DNA from: Alphaproteobacteria bacterium
GTDB lineage: Bacteria; Pseudomonadota; Alphaproteobacteria; GCA-2731375
DNA length: 47,280 nt
Assembly (NCBI GenBank): GCA_021776235.1
Contig: JAJFGG010000040.1
Coordinates: 1 to 47,280 of the forward strand
Reading direction: 5' to 3'
Shown here in pieces: positions 1 to 7,997 of this stretch. Position numbers and translations under genes: made by a program. The notes under the pieces were generated by a model. It worked only from the letters and a program-made list of their open reading frames with translations, was not told the origin of the DNA and made no database searches. Within the stretch, counting starts at the first letter, position 1; each line of letters starts with the position of its first letter.

Positions 1-493
1 ACTGCAGGGCATGCTCCGGCCGCAGACCGACCATGCCCAGCAACGTGTCAACACGTTGCCTGATTTCGCCGCGGCTGCCCCATTTGGTCACCACCAGAGC
101 CTCGGCAATGATCTTTCCCACCGGCATGCGAGGGTTAAGCGAGGCCCATGGATCCTGAAAGACAGCCTGAACCTGGGCCCGGTATTCGCGCCGCGCCGCG
201 CCCTGCAGGTCATGGATGGATTGCCCCTGCAACAGGACCCTGCCAGCGCTCGGCCGTTCCAGATTGAGCACCAGCTTGGAGGTTGTGGTTTTGCCACAGC
301 CGGATTCCCCGACCAGGCCCAGGGTTTCGCCCGGCGCAACGGCGAATGAAACGTCGTCAACCGCCTTTACGTCGCCCACTTTCCTGGTGAAAACAATGCC
401 CTGGGTGAAGGGATAGTATTTGCGAAGGTTCTCGACCCGCAACAACGGTTCGATTTGCGGCGCCGTCAGGGATTTGATCTGCGGATTGGTCAT
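1..493 (-). CDS. Peptide-type ABC importer ATPase (OppF/DppF-like), 3' part cut by window edge
   Basis: This ATP-hydrolysing subunit powers family-5 solute uptake at the inner face of the cytoplasmic membrane. The visible 164 codons begin MTNPQIKSL. They contain the Walker A motif [12 protein letters not shown] and the Q-loop region [14 protein letters not shown] typical of OppF/DppF; the signature motif, Walker B and stop lie outside the window. The start ATG at 493 overlaps the stop of the preceding ATPase gene by four bases (ATGA), so the two are probably translationally coupled. It is the last visible gene of a binding protein-permease-permease-ATPase-ATPase operon. The second ATPase of such systems usually carries the same oligopeptide C-terminal domain, which cannot be checked here. 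Confidence 0.9.
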   Translation of the reverse strand, partial: MTNPQIKSLTAPQIEPLLRVENLRKYYPFTQGIVFTRKVGDVKAVDDVSFAVAPGETLGLVGESGCGKTTTSKLVLNLERPSAGRVLLQGQSIHDLQGAARREYRAQVQAVFQDPWASLNPRMPVGKIIAEALVVTKWGSRGEIRQRVDTLLGMVGLRPEHALQ

Positions 494-1467
494 GCCGGCT
501 CGAGCCTCCAGCAACTGGCGGCATGCTCGGCGCCAACGGTGAATGCGCCCGGATAGGCCGCTTGGCAACGGGCCTCGGCGTGGGGACAGCGGGCCGCAAA
601 GCGGCATCCCTCGGGCAGGTCGGACAATGCAGGGGGCTGACCCTCGATGGTATGCAAGCGCGCCGCCGACCGCTGCATTTTGGGCACGGAGGCGATCAGG
701 GCCTGGGTGTAGGGGTGGGACGGATTGTTGAAGACCTCGCGCACCGGGCCGGTTTCGACGATGCGTCCCGCATACATCACGGCCACGCGGTCGCACATCC
801 GCGCGACAACACCGAAGTCATGGGTAATGAACAGGATCGCCATGTCGGTATTTTCCTGCAGGTCCTTTAGCAGGTTCAGATATTGCAGTTGGATCGTCAC
901 GTCCAAGGCCGTCGTGGGTTCGTCGGCGATCAAAACGCTGGGCCCACGGTGCATGGCGATGGCGCCGACCACCCGTTGTTTCATACCACCGCTCAGCTGG
1001 TGCGGATACTGCTGGACCCGCTGCTCCGGCGCCGAGAGTTTCACTTTGCGCAGCACCTCGACGGCCTGCTGCATGACGCTGCCGCCTCGCCCCGCGCCGT
1101 TTTTTGCGATCACCTCGGACAATTGGTTGCCAATGGTGAACACCGGGTTTAGCGAGGTTTGCGGATCCTGCAGGATCATCGAGATCTTGCGCCCGCGTAT
1201 TTGGCGCATCTGCCGGTCGCTTTTGCCAAGTAGATCCTCGCCATCCAACAGCACCCGGCCCTGCACGGTGCGGGCGGCTTCATTGGGCAGCAGGCGCAGC
1301 AGTGACAACGCGGTCACGCTCTTGCCGCAGCCGGACTCGCCGACCAGGCCCAGCACCTCGCCGCGGCGGACTGAAAAGCTGACACCGTCGACGGCCTTTA
1401 CGACGCCGCGGCGCAGAAAGAAATGGGTGTGAAGGTCCTGCACCTCGAGGGCGAAATCCCCGTTCAT
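490..1467 (-). CDS. Peptide-type ABC importer ATPase (OppD/DppD-like)
   Basis: This is the first of two ATPases of the importer, 325 aa, the usual length for OppD/DppD. Visible motifs are Walker [12 protein letters not shown] near residue 40, the Q-loop [12 protein letters not shown], the ABC signature [11 protein letters not shown] and Walker [14 protein letters not shown]. The C-terminal oligo_HPY domain has its cysteine-rich patch ([14 protein letters not shown]), which in related proteins can bind an iron-sulfur cluster. It lies 43 bp after the second permease and overlaps the next ATPase by 4 bp. Substrate specificity is set by the binding protein, so peptide, glutathione or nickel-type transport cannot be distinguished from this subunit. 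Confidence 0.93.
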   Translation of the reverse strand: MNGDFALEVQDLHTHFFLRRGVVKAVDGVSFSVRRGEVLGLVGESGCGKSVTALSLLRLLPNEAARTVQGRVLLDGEDLLGKSDRQMRQIRGRKISMILQDPQTSLNPVFTIGNQLSEVIAKNGAGRGGSVMQQAVEVLRKVKLSAPEQRVQQYPHQLSGGMKQRVVGAIAMHRGPSVLIADEPTTALDVTIQLQYLNLLKDLQENTDMAILFITHDFGVVARMCDRVAVMYAGRIVETGPVREVFNNPSHPYTQALIASVPKMQRSAARLHTIEGQPPALSDLPEGCRFAARCPHAEARCQAAYPGAFTVGAEHAASCWRLEPA

Positions 1468-1510
1468 GTGGCGCCCCCTTCCGTTATCCGGTTCTGCACG
1501 GCGCCGCTCC

Positions 1511-2335
1511 TCACAACTGGCGAAGCTTGGGGTCCAGCCGGTCGCGCAGCCAGTCCCCGAACAGATTGAAGGTCAGCACGACCAGGGTAATGGCGATACC
1601 GGGCAGCAGGGAGAGCCACCACGCGGAACTGATCTTGCCGCGCCCCTCCGCCACCATAAGGCCCCATGACGGCGTCGGTGGCGGAATGCCGGCGCCAAGG
1701 AAGCTCAACGACGCCTCGGCGACGATAACCGCGCCGACATTCAGGGTAACCAGAACCATGAATGTATTCATAACATTGGGCAGAATATGGGTGACCATGA
1801 TGCGAAGCTCCGAGCAGCCATGGACCTTGGCGAGAGCCACGAAATCCCGCTGCTTGAGGGCCAGGACTTCGCCGCGAATGATCCGCGCGAAGCCGGCCCA
1901 GAGCAGCAGACCAATGGCAATGACCAGGGTGTCCAGGCCTTGCCCCATGGTTACCGCCAGCAGCAAAGCGAACAGGATGGCGGGAAAGGTGAAGGCGGCG
2001 TCGACCAGCCGCATCAACAGGCTGTCCAAACGGCCGCCGATGTAACCCGACGCGATGCCGATCGCCAGGCCCACGCCGCCGCCAACCAGAAGCGAGAGCC
2101 CGGTCACGATCAAGCTAATCCGGGCGCCATAGAGCAGGCGGGTCAGAACGTCCCGGCCGAAAATATCAGTGCCCAGAATATATTTTGTGCTGCCTTTTGC
2201 TTCCCAGAACGGGGGCAACAGCTTTTCCGGAAGGGACTGCTCGATCGGGGAATAAGGCGTCAGATAGGGCGCGAAGATGGCGGCGAACACCATCCCGCCA
2301 ATTATCAACATCGAGACCCAGGGCAGCTTTCGCAT
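1511..2335 (-). CDS. Peptide-type ABC importer permease (OppC/DppC-like)
   Basis: This is the inner-membrane permease subunit of the family-5 importer, 274 aa, with about six transmembrane segments. The N-terminal part carries the OppC_N segment, with a hydrophobic helix followed by a periplasmic stretch ending in LGTDIFGRDVLTRLLYG, a hallmark of DppC/OppC. The EAA-loop region that contacts the ATPases is at EASLSFLGAGIPPPTPSWG. The start ATG at 2335 is preceded by GGGAAC and lies 12 bp after the stop of the other permease. Order and spacing place it in one transcript with the binding protein and both ATPases. Confidence 0.93.
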   Translation of the reverse strand: MRKLPWVSMLIIGGMVFAAIFAPYLTPYSPIEQSLPEKLLPPFWEAKGSTKYILGTDIFGRDVLTRLLYGARISLIVTGLSLLVGGGVGLAIGIASGYIGGRLDSLLMRLVDAAFTFPAILFALLLAVTMGQGLDTLVIAIGLLLWAGFARIIRGEVLALKQRDFVALAKVHGCSELRIMVTHILPNVMNTFMVLVTLNVGAVIVAEASLSFLGAGIPPPTPSWGLMVAEGRGKISSAWWLSLLPGIAITLVVLTFNLFGDWLRDRLDPKLRQL

Positions 2336-2347
2336 AGGCAGTTCCCG

Positions 2348-3265
2348 TTAGGTGAAGCGGATCCGGGGGTCGACATAGGCGTATAGAATGTCGACAACCA
2401 GATTTATGACCAGGATCAGCACCGCGTCCATGATGACCACTGCCTGCAGCAGCGGATAGTCGCGAAAGATCACGGCTTCGTAGGTAAGCCGGCCGACACC
2501 GGGCCAGGCGAACACCGTCTCGGTTACGATGGTACCGGTCACCAGCCCACCCATGAACACGCCCCAAAGGGTGAGAACGGGGATCAGGGCGTTTCTGAGA
2601 CAGTGCTTCCAGACAACCTTCATCTCGCTGAGACCCTTGATCCGGGCCAGTTTGACGAATTCGCTGTCCAGGATATCCAGCATGCTGGAGCGGATCAGCC
2701 GCATGAAGCCGGCTACCAGAAAGGTGCCAAGGGTTATGGTGGGCAGCACATAGTGCGACCAATCGCCCATTCTGCTCGACGGCAGCCAGCCTAGCTGGAC
2801 ACTGAAAAGATAGATCAACAGAATACCCAGCCAGAAATTTGGCGTGGCGATGCCCAGCACCGCTATGGTGCCGGAAATCCGGTCGGTCAGGCGGCCACGC
2901 CGCAGGGCCGAGAGAATGCCAAGGGGAATGGCCATGAGGATGGCCAGCAGCATCGCAGCCGGCATCAGCATGAGGGTGTTGGGAAGACGGGAAAAGAAGA
3001 CATCGACGGCCGGCTGGCGGTACCGGATAGAGACGCCCAGGTCGCCTTGCACCGCGCCCTTGATAAAAACCACAAACTGTTCAAGGACCGGGCCATCGAG
3101 TCCAAGGGTCTCTATCATCGCCTGGCGCTCTTCTTCGGAGGCCTCTTCGGGCAGCAGCAAATCAACCGGGTTTCCCGTAAGACGGCCCACGGCGAAGACA
3201 ACGGTCGACACGATGATGAGCAGCAGGACACCTTGAAACAGGCGCTTGACAATATAACGCTGCAT
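2348..3265 (-). CDS. Peptide-type ABC importer permease (OppB/DppB-like)
   Basis: This 305-aa inner-membrane permease begins with the standard family start MQRYIVKRLFQGVLLLIIVS, a cytoplasmic basic stretch then the first transmembrane helix. It continues through a periplasmic loop (GLDGPVLEQFVVFIKGAVQGDLG) and five more hydrophobic segments. The coupling loop TVFAWPGVGRLTYEAVIFRDYP is typical of OppB/DppB. It pairs with the OppC/DppC-like protein encoded 12 bp downstream to form the translocation pore. It is separated from the binding-protein gene by about 50 bp. Confidence 0.93.
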   Translation of the reverse strand: MQRYIVKRLFQGVLLLIIVSTVVFAVGRLTGNPVDLLLPEEASEEERQAMIETLGLDGPVLEQFVVFIKGAVQGDLGVSIRYRQPAVDVFFSRLPNTLMLMPAAMLLAILMAIPLGILSALRRGRLTDRISGTIAVLGIATPNFWLGILLIYLFSVQLGWLPSSRMGDWSHYVLPTITLGTFLVAGFMRLIRSSMLDILDSEFVKLARIKGLSEMKVVWKHCLRNALIPVLTLWGVFMGGLVTGTIVTETVFAWPGVGRLTYEAVIFRDYPLLQAVVIMDAVLILVINLVVDILYAYVDPRIRFT

Positions 3266-3316
3266 CCAATCCGATCTTTCGGAAACTAATCTTTCAGAAA
3301 CCGCGGTGTTGCGGAC

Positions 3317-4957
3317 CTACTGCCAGGCCTTTTGCTCCGGTCGCGGAATGCGTTCGAAGACATCGCCGAACTCATGGCGCCCCGGGATCGGCTTGAAGGC
3401 GCCAACCTTTTCAGGATTGATAGCCCAATAACCCATACCTTCCAGGATTGGAACCGCAACCCAGGAATCGGCCACCAGACCCATGATGGCATCGGTCATG
3501 GCGGCCCGTTTGACCGGGTTCTGCTGCGTCACCTGCTTGGCGTACATCTTCTTGTAAGTCTGGCAGATACCCGTGCAGATATCGGCGTTACCATACAAGC
3601 GGTGCGGGCTTTTTGTGCCGAATGCCACGTTGTAGCGGCTCATGGCGACCGGCCGCCCGGCGGTGCGGAACATCGAGGCGCCGCCCGCCAGTTTCTTTTG
3701 CTCGCCCCGGTTAAGGGTGCGAAACGCCCCCCACTCATAGTTCGTGAGTTTGACCTTGACGCCGATCTTGGTCCAGAAATCAGCGACCGCGATGCCGATC
3801 TGCGTCATATAAGGGGTCCCGGGCAGAGCGGTATTGGCAAAGTTCAGCTCGAAGCCGTCGGCATAGCCGGCCTCCGTCAACAATTGCTTGGCCCTGATCG
3901 GGTCATAACGCAGGGCATGCCGGCTCCATTTCGCCCAGCGCTCGGCATCCATGTCCACGCTGTAGCCAAACGAGGCGAAGGGCATGGGCCAACTGGCCTG
4001 CCCGTACATCACATGGTCGATGATCTCCTGGCGGTTGATGGCCAGGGAAAGCGCCTCGCGAACCCGCACGTCGGCCAATGGCGAATCCTTGAACTGCGGC
4101 TGATACAGGCCCCAGAACTGAAAGATCGCCTGCATGGTCGCCGGCACGGACATCACTTTCAAATTGCCGGCCTTGGCTTCCTGGATCGCCTCTGGGCTGA
4201 TCGAGGCGATCGCCGCTTCGCCGGTCCGGACCATGGAAACCCGGGTACTTTCCTCGGGCACCAGCAGGATCAGCAGTTTCTTGTATTTTGGCGTGCCGCG
4301 CCAATGGGGGTAGTCGACCGCCTCGTATTCAATGAGATCACCGGGCACGCTGCGCACGAACTTCCACGGCCCGCTGCCAATGGGCTTCTTGCGGAATTCC
4401 TTTTCGCCAACCTTCTCGATGTATTTCTTGGGCATAAGTTGCCCTTCCTGGAACACAGAACGGCTGAGCCCCGAGGGAAAATGCACCTGCACGCCATTGG
4501 TGAAGATGCGGACGGTATAATCATCGACCACTTCAATCTTCACCACGTTCCGGCGTAGCTGGGCCCGCCGCGACGAGAGCGAATCCTTCGACATGGTGCG
4601 TTCCAGGCTGAACTTCACATCGTGTGCCGTAAGCGGGTCACCATTGTGCCACTTGACATCCTTGCGCAGGTGAAAGGTCCAGCTCAAGCCGTCATCGGAG
4701 AGTACCCAGCGCTCGGCCACGCCGGGGCCGACACCGCCTTTTTCATAGTCGTAGCCGAGCAATGAATCAAACACGGGCGCCTGAATGTGGGCATTCGTCG
4801 GCCGGCCTTCCTGAATTGGATCCATGCTTTGACCGCCCAGAGACTCGAGGGCGACGATAAGTGTGCCCTTCTGATCCGCCGCCGATAGGGGCGTCCAGGC
4901 GAACGCCACGATTAATAGTGAAAGCAGGTAAACGATACTTGATCGGTGATGCTTCAT
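3317..4957 (-). CDS. Periplasmic solute-binding protein, family 5 (peptide/nickel type)
   Basis: This secreted binding protein captures the substrate in the periplasm and delivers it to the two permeases. I place the start at the ATG at 4957, which has AGGAGG seven bases upstream and yields a clean signal peptide (MKHHRSSIVYLLSLLIVAF, probable cleavage after PLSAA). The mature protein of about 520 residues has the SBP_bac_5 layout, including the conserved stretches SWTFHLRKDVKWHNGDP and TAHDVKFSLER. The ligand may be a peptide, an opine or another organic solute; the sequence does not decide. A longer in-frame extension to 5056 lacks signal-peptide character and is not preferred. Confidence 0.93.
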   Translation of the reverse strand: MKHHRSSIVYLLSLLIVAFAWTPLSAADQKGTLIVALESLGGQSMDPIQEGRPTNAHIQAPVFDSLLGYDYEKGGVGPGVAERWVLSDDGLSWTFHLRKDVKWHNGDPLTAHDVKFSLERTMSKDSLSSRRAQLRRNVVKIEVVDDYTVRIFTNGVQVHFPSGLSRSVFQEGQLMPKKYIEKVGEKEFRKKPIGSGPWKFVRSVPGDLIEYEAVDYPHWRGTPKYKKLLILLVPEESTRVSMVRTGEAAIASISPEAIQEAKAGNLKVMSVPATMQAIFQFWGLYQPQFKDSPLADVRVREALSLAINRQEIIDHVMYGQASWPMPFASFGYSVDMDAERWAKWSRHALRYDPIRAKQLLTEAGYADGFELNFANTALPGTPYMTQIGIAVADFWTKIGVKVKLTNYEWGAFRTLNRGEQKKLAGGASMFRTAGRPVAMSRYNVAFGTKSPHRLYGNADICTGICQTYKKMYAKQVTQQNPVKRAAMTDAIMGLVADSWVAVPILEGMGYWAINPEKVGAFKPIPGRHEFGDVFERIPRPEQKAWQ

Positions 4958-5270
4958 TTCTTGCCTCCTCTGCGTCTTTAATGCCCGCGTGCGAAAAACA
5001 AACCACGGGTTCCAAATCAGCTGCCGGCATAGACATCCGCCCAACTCCTGCGCCAATTCGAACGGGCACGGGCCGGTAACGAGATATCAGTGACTCAAGG
5101 AATTTCCAGACGACCGGCAGACACACACCCGCAGTCACACACCCAGGCGGCATGTCGCTGGCTCGAGCCACAATCCACAATGAAGCGTGAAATATTAACT
5201 GCTGCCGGTCAACCTGGAATATCGTCGATGCACAGGCCCGCGCGCCGCCCGCCTTGGCGCGAAGCCTCGG
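4958..5270. other. Intergenic region upstream of the ABC operon
   Basis: I see no supportable gene in these 313 bases. The region separates the crotonase stop from the binding-protein start on the same strand, so it probably carries the promoter of the importer operon. The open frames here lack a Shine-Dalgarno site and coding-type composition. The AGGAGG site that decides the start of the binding protein sits at its left edge. Confidence 0.5.
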
Positions 5271-6074
5271 CTATGTCTTCGGCGTTTCCAGGCTCGGCAG
5301 ACGATAGCGGTCCTCGGGATCGTCCCAGCCCTTGAAGTTTGGCGCGCGTTTCTCCGAAAACGCGGCACGGGATTCCATAAGGTCGCTCTTCGCGCCATGC
5401 TCGTGCAGGGCGCCGGCGAGGCGCTGCAACTCGGGGGCCACGTCAGGGCGCATCTGGCGCATCATATGTACGGTGTTGACCCGCGAGGCCGGGGGCAGGG
5501 TCAATAGATGCTCGGCCATTTCCAGGGCCGCCGGGATCAACGCGTCGGCCTCGACCAAGCGATTAAGGAAGCCGATCTCGTAAAACCGTTGGGCGCTGAA
5601 GCGAAAGCCGAGCGCCATCTCCATCGCCACCGAATACGGCAGGTTGGCAATATGGCCGTGGTTGTAGCCACCCAGCAGCCAGCGCTTTGCCTCGGACACC
5701 TCAAAGACCGCCTCCCGCACGGCGACGCGCAGGTCGGTGCGTTCGACCAGCATGAAACCGCCGCCCATGGCATAGCCGTTGATGGCTGCGATGACGGGCT
5801 TTTCCAAAGCCCCGGACATGAACGGGTCATCCTTGGCCGGCCGCCGTCCGCCCGGCGCACCATCCTGCAGGGATTCCTTCATATCCTCGCCGGCACAGAA
5901 GGCCCGGCCCGCGCCTGTGAAGATGGCGACTTCCAGGTCGCTGCTTTCCCGGAACTCCGTCCAGATTTCAGCAAGCATGCTGCGCAATTCGTGGTTCAAG
6001 GCGTTCAACCGCTCCGGCCGGTTCATCCTGACCACGAAGATTTGTCCATGCCGCTCCGTCTCTACGACAGCCAT
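5271..6074 (-). CDS. Enoyl-CoA hydratase/isomerase (crotonase) family protein
   Basis: This 267-aa protein has the crotonase fold. The oxyanion-hole segments are visible as GRAFCAGEDMKES (around residue 60) and AAINGYAMGGGF (around residue 100), which stabilise the CoA-thioester enolate. The region after the second motif (FEVSEAKRWLLGG) contains a glutamate that may be one of the catalytic acids. Members hydrate, isomerise or dehydrate acyl-CoAs, and the exact reaction cannot be read from sequence. The start has GGGAG seven bases upstream. It stands apart from its neighbours: the importer begins 313 bp downstream, and the ArsR-type gene upstream is about 145 bp away. Confidence 0.88.
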   Translation of the reverse strand: MAVVETERHGQIFVVRMNRPERLNALNHELRSMLAEIWTEFRESSDLEVAIFTGAGRAFCAGEDMKESLQDGAPGGRRPAKDDPFMSGALEKPVIAAINGYAMGGGFMLVERTDLRVAVREAVFEVSEAKRWLLGGYNHGHIANLPYSVAMEMALGFRFSAQRFYEIGFLNRLVEADALIPAALEMAEHLLTLPPASRVNTVHMMRQMRPDVAPELQRLAGALHEHGAKSDLMESRAAFSEKRAPNFKGWDDPEDRYRLPSLETPKT

Positions 6075-6218
6075 TTTCGTCTCCCATCAGCCTCGCTATT
6101 GCCGGGGTGGAATTTCCGCAGCTGCGCCAAGGATAACGGCTGCGGCCGTGATGGCAACCTTGCCGTGGTGCAATGGAGGTGCGTCCATGCAGCCGATTGC
6201 CGATCTTCTTTGGTTGCC

Positions 6219-6527
6219 TCAGTCCGGTTTCGGGCAGTACATGTCGTAAAGAATCTGGATGATCCGACCGACCCCGGGGTTGGCGATTGAGTAAAATACC
6301 GAGTGGCCGTCGCGGCGGCCGCTGACCAGGCCGTCTCGCCGCAACAGGCTCAACTGCTGCGAAACCGTGGTTTGCCGTAGCGTCAGCAGATCCGCCAATC
6401 TACCGACCGAAAGCTCCCCGTTGATTAACTGACAGAGGATCAGCAAACGGGTCTCGTTTGATAGAGCCTTCATTAACTGCGTTGCATTGCCGGCGGCGCC
6501 GTGCATTTCGACTGCGTCTATTTCCAT
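6219..6527 (-). CDS. ArsR-family repressor with BigR/SqrR-type cysteine pair
   Basis: This winged-helix dimeric repressor is about 102 aa. The recognition region LADLLTLRQTTVSQQLSLLRR and the wing GLVSGRRDGHSVFYSI are standard for ArsR proteins. Two cysteines lie 66 residues apart, one in LILCQL and one in the C-terminal MYCPKPD. This is the same spacing as the sulfide/persulfide-sensing pair of BigR and SqrR, where a polysulfide bridge releases DNA (established for those proteins, inferred here). The metal-binding CVC motif of classical ArsR is absent. I prefer the ATG at 6527, which follows GGAAGGTGTGGGA; a TTG at 6551 would add eight residues. It is divergent from the DUF2892/RND genes it probably controls. 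Confidence 0.9.
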   Translation of the reverse strand: MEIDAVEMHGAAGNATQLMKALSNETRLLILCQLINGELSVGRLADLLTLRQTTVSQQLSLLRRDGLVSGRRDGHSVFYSIANPGVGRIIQILYDMYCPKPD

Positions 6528-6589
6528 TCCCACACCTTCCAAACCAGCCAAATTGGCGGTTCTACCTGCGCAAACAGGTCAATTTCAGG

Positions 6590-6690
6590 GCTTTCAACAT
6601 TTTTGCCCAGAAGGGCTTGTCAGGCAATCATATAATGCATACATACAAAACTACAAATATTTAGATAATCAAAACTAAAGGATACCGCCA
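6590..6690. promoter_or_regulatory. AT-rich divergent promoter/operator region for the ArsR gene and RND operon
   Basis: This block is sharply AT-rich within GC-rich surroundings and lies between two divergent genes. It contains TATAAT (6631-6636), the short palindrome AAATATTT (6655-6662) and, on the minus strand, TTGTAG with TATGAT separated by 18 bases, a plausible promoter for the repressor gene. An operator for the ArsR-type protein is expected here, but I could not define a long, convincing inverted repeat by eye. Confidence 0.4.
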
Positions 6691-6757
6691 TCCCGGCGCA
6701 ACCGTTGCGCCACATGGGGCCGGATCTGACCAGCCCCATCACTTGAAGGAGACAACC

Positions 6758-6961
6758 ATGAATATCGATCGCCTTGTTATCAGCATCGCCGGCACATTTA
6801 TTGTCGTCAGCCTGGCCCTGGGTCACTTCGTGCACCCCGCCTTCCTGTTGTTCACCCTCTTTGTCGGCCTTAATCTGCTGCAGGCTGGATTTACCGGTTT
6901 TTGCCCGCTGGCAAAGATTCTGAACCGCATCGGCAAAGTGTCGGGGCCCGCTTTCGACTAG
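6758..6961 (+). CDS. DUF2892 (YgaP-like) small membrane protein
   Basis: This 67-aa protein has two hydrophobic segments (around residues 8-28 and 32-48), then [13 protein letters not shown], the conserved FCP motif of the DUF2892 family. That domain also forms the membrane part of the rhodanese YgaP and is common in operons controlled by persulfide-sensing ArsR proteins. The start ATG at 6758 has AAGGAGA at the right distance, and an upstream TTG is less likely. The single cysteine in FCPL could accept a persulfide, which is an inference. It is the first gene of the operon that continues with the RND adaptor 64 bp downstream. Confidence 0.85.
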   Translation: MNIDRLVISIAGTFIVVSLALGHFVHPAFLLFTLFVGLNLLQAGFTGFCPLAKILNRIGKVSGPAFD

Positions 6962-7025
6962 ACGCAAACGCCCGCTTCGCCGCCCGCTGGGATAGCTGTC
7001 TCAGCCACGATGTTAGGAGGCCGTC

Positions 7026-7997
7026 ATGTTGAAAGCGACCACGCCTTATCTTCTCTCGGCCGTCCTTGCCGGTGCTGCGGCGCCGGCAGGGGCGGATGTG
7101 GTTGCCCAACCTGTCCTGGTAGACGATTTAAAGGCGGTCTTTGGGCAGGTTGCGTCTGTTGATCAGACCCACGCCCGCACCCGTATAGCCGGCACCTTGC
7201 GGGAATTGTCCGTAGACGAAGGCGACTTGGTCACGAAAGGGCAGGTGCTGGCTGTCGTGGTTGACGAAAAACTGCAGCTACAGGCCGTGGCCCTGGACGC
7301 CAGGCTGGAATCCCTCAAGGCCCGCAAGTCACTGGCACGGACCAATCTGGACCGCACGGGCGAATTACGCAAAAAGGGTACGGTTTCCCAGGCCAGGTTT
7401 GATGAATCGCAAACCGAAGTGGATGTCCTGCTGCAGGAAATGGCGGCCCTGCGGGCGGAAAGAAAATTGATTACCCAGCGGACCCGGGAAGGCGCCGTGC
7501 TGGCACCGACCAGCGGGCGCATTCTGCGGATCGGCAAAATTTCCGGCAGCGTCGTCGTGCCGGGCGAGGATGTCGCCCTGATCGCCGCCAATCGCTACAT
7601 CCTGCGTCTGCGCCTGCCCGAGCGGCACGCCAAGTACGTCCATGTGAATGATCCGGTCAAGGTCGGCGCACGGGGCCTCGCCGCCACACCCGCCGGCAAC
7701 CGGGTGGGTCATATTCGCCAGATCTATCCGGAAATCCAGGATGGCCGGGTGGTGGCGGATGTCGATGTGCCGGGGCTGGGTGACTTTTTTGTGGGTGAAC
7801 GGGTCCGGGTCTGGATATCCAGCGGCAAGCGTTGGACCTATCTGGTGCCGAAGGAATACGTTTGGGTGCGTCTGGGCGTGTCCTTTATCCGGCTGGCTGA
7901 TGGCGGCGAAGTGGTGGTGCAGACGGGGGCAAACCGCGACGGTATGGTCGAAGTTCTTTCCGGCCTGCACAGCGGCGACCGACTGGTGCAGCCATGA
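7026..7997 (+). CDS. RND efflux periplasmic adaptor (membrane fusion protein)
   Basis: This 323-aa adaptor links an inner-membrane RND pump to an outer-membrane channel. It has a signal-peptide-like start (MLKATTPYLLSAVLAGAAA) without a lipobox. A lipoyl half-motif (AGTLRELSVDEGDLVTKGQ) leads into a coiled-coil hairpin of about residues 90-165, and the second lipoyl half is at LAPTSGRILRIGKISG. A beta-barrel domain and a C-terminal membrane-proximal domain follow. At 323 residues it is short for the family. The Shine-Dalgarno sequence TAGGAGG precedes the ATG. The stop overlaps the start of the permease gene by four bases, indicating coupled translation. The window holds no gene for the outer-membrane factor. 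Confidence 0.9.
   Translation: MLKATTPYLLSAVLAGAAAPAGADVVAQPVLVDDLKAVFGQVASVDQTHARTRIAGTLRELSVDEGDLVTKGQVLAVVVDEKLQLQAVALDARLESLKARKSLARTNLDRTGELRKKGTVSQARFDESQTEVDVLLQEMAALRAERKLITQRTREGAVLAPTSGRILRIGKISGSVVVPGEDVALIAANRYILRLRLPERHAKYVHVNDPVKVGARGLAATPAGNRVGHIRQIYPEIQDGRVVADVDVPGLGDFFVGERVRVWISSGKRWTYLVPKEYVWVRLGVSFIRLADGGEVVVQTGANRDGMVEVLSGLHSGDRLVQP

Noticed and set aside
4958-5056. N-terminal extension of the binding protein
   Set aside because: The extension would bury a clean signal peptide and bypass the AGGAGG-supported ATG at 4957.
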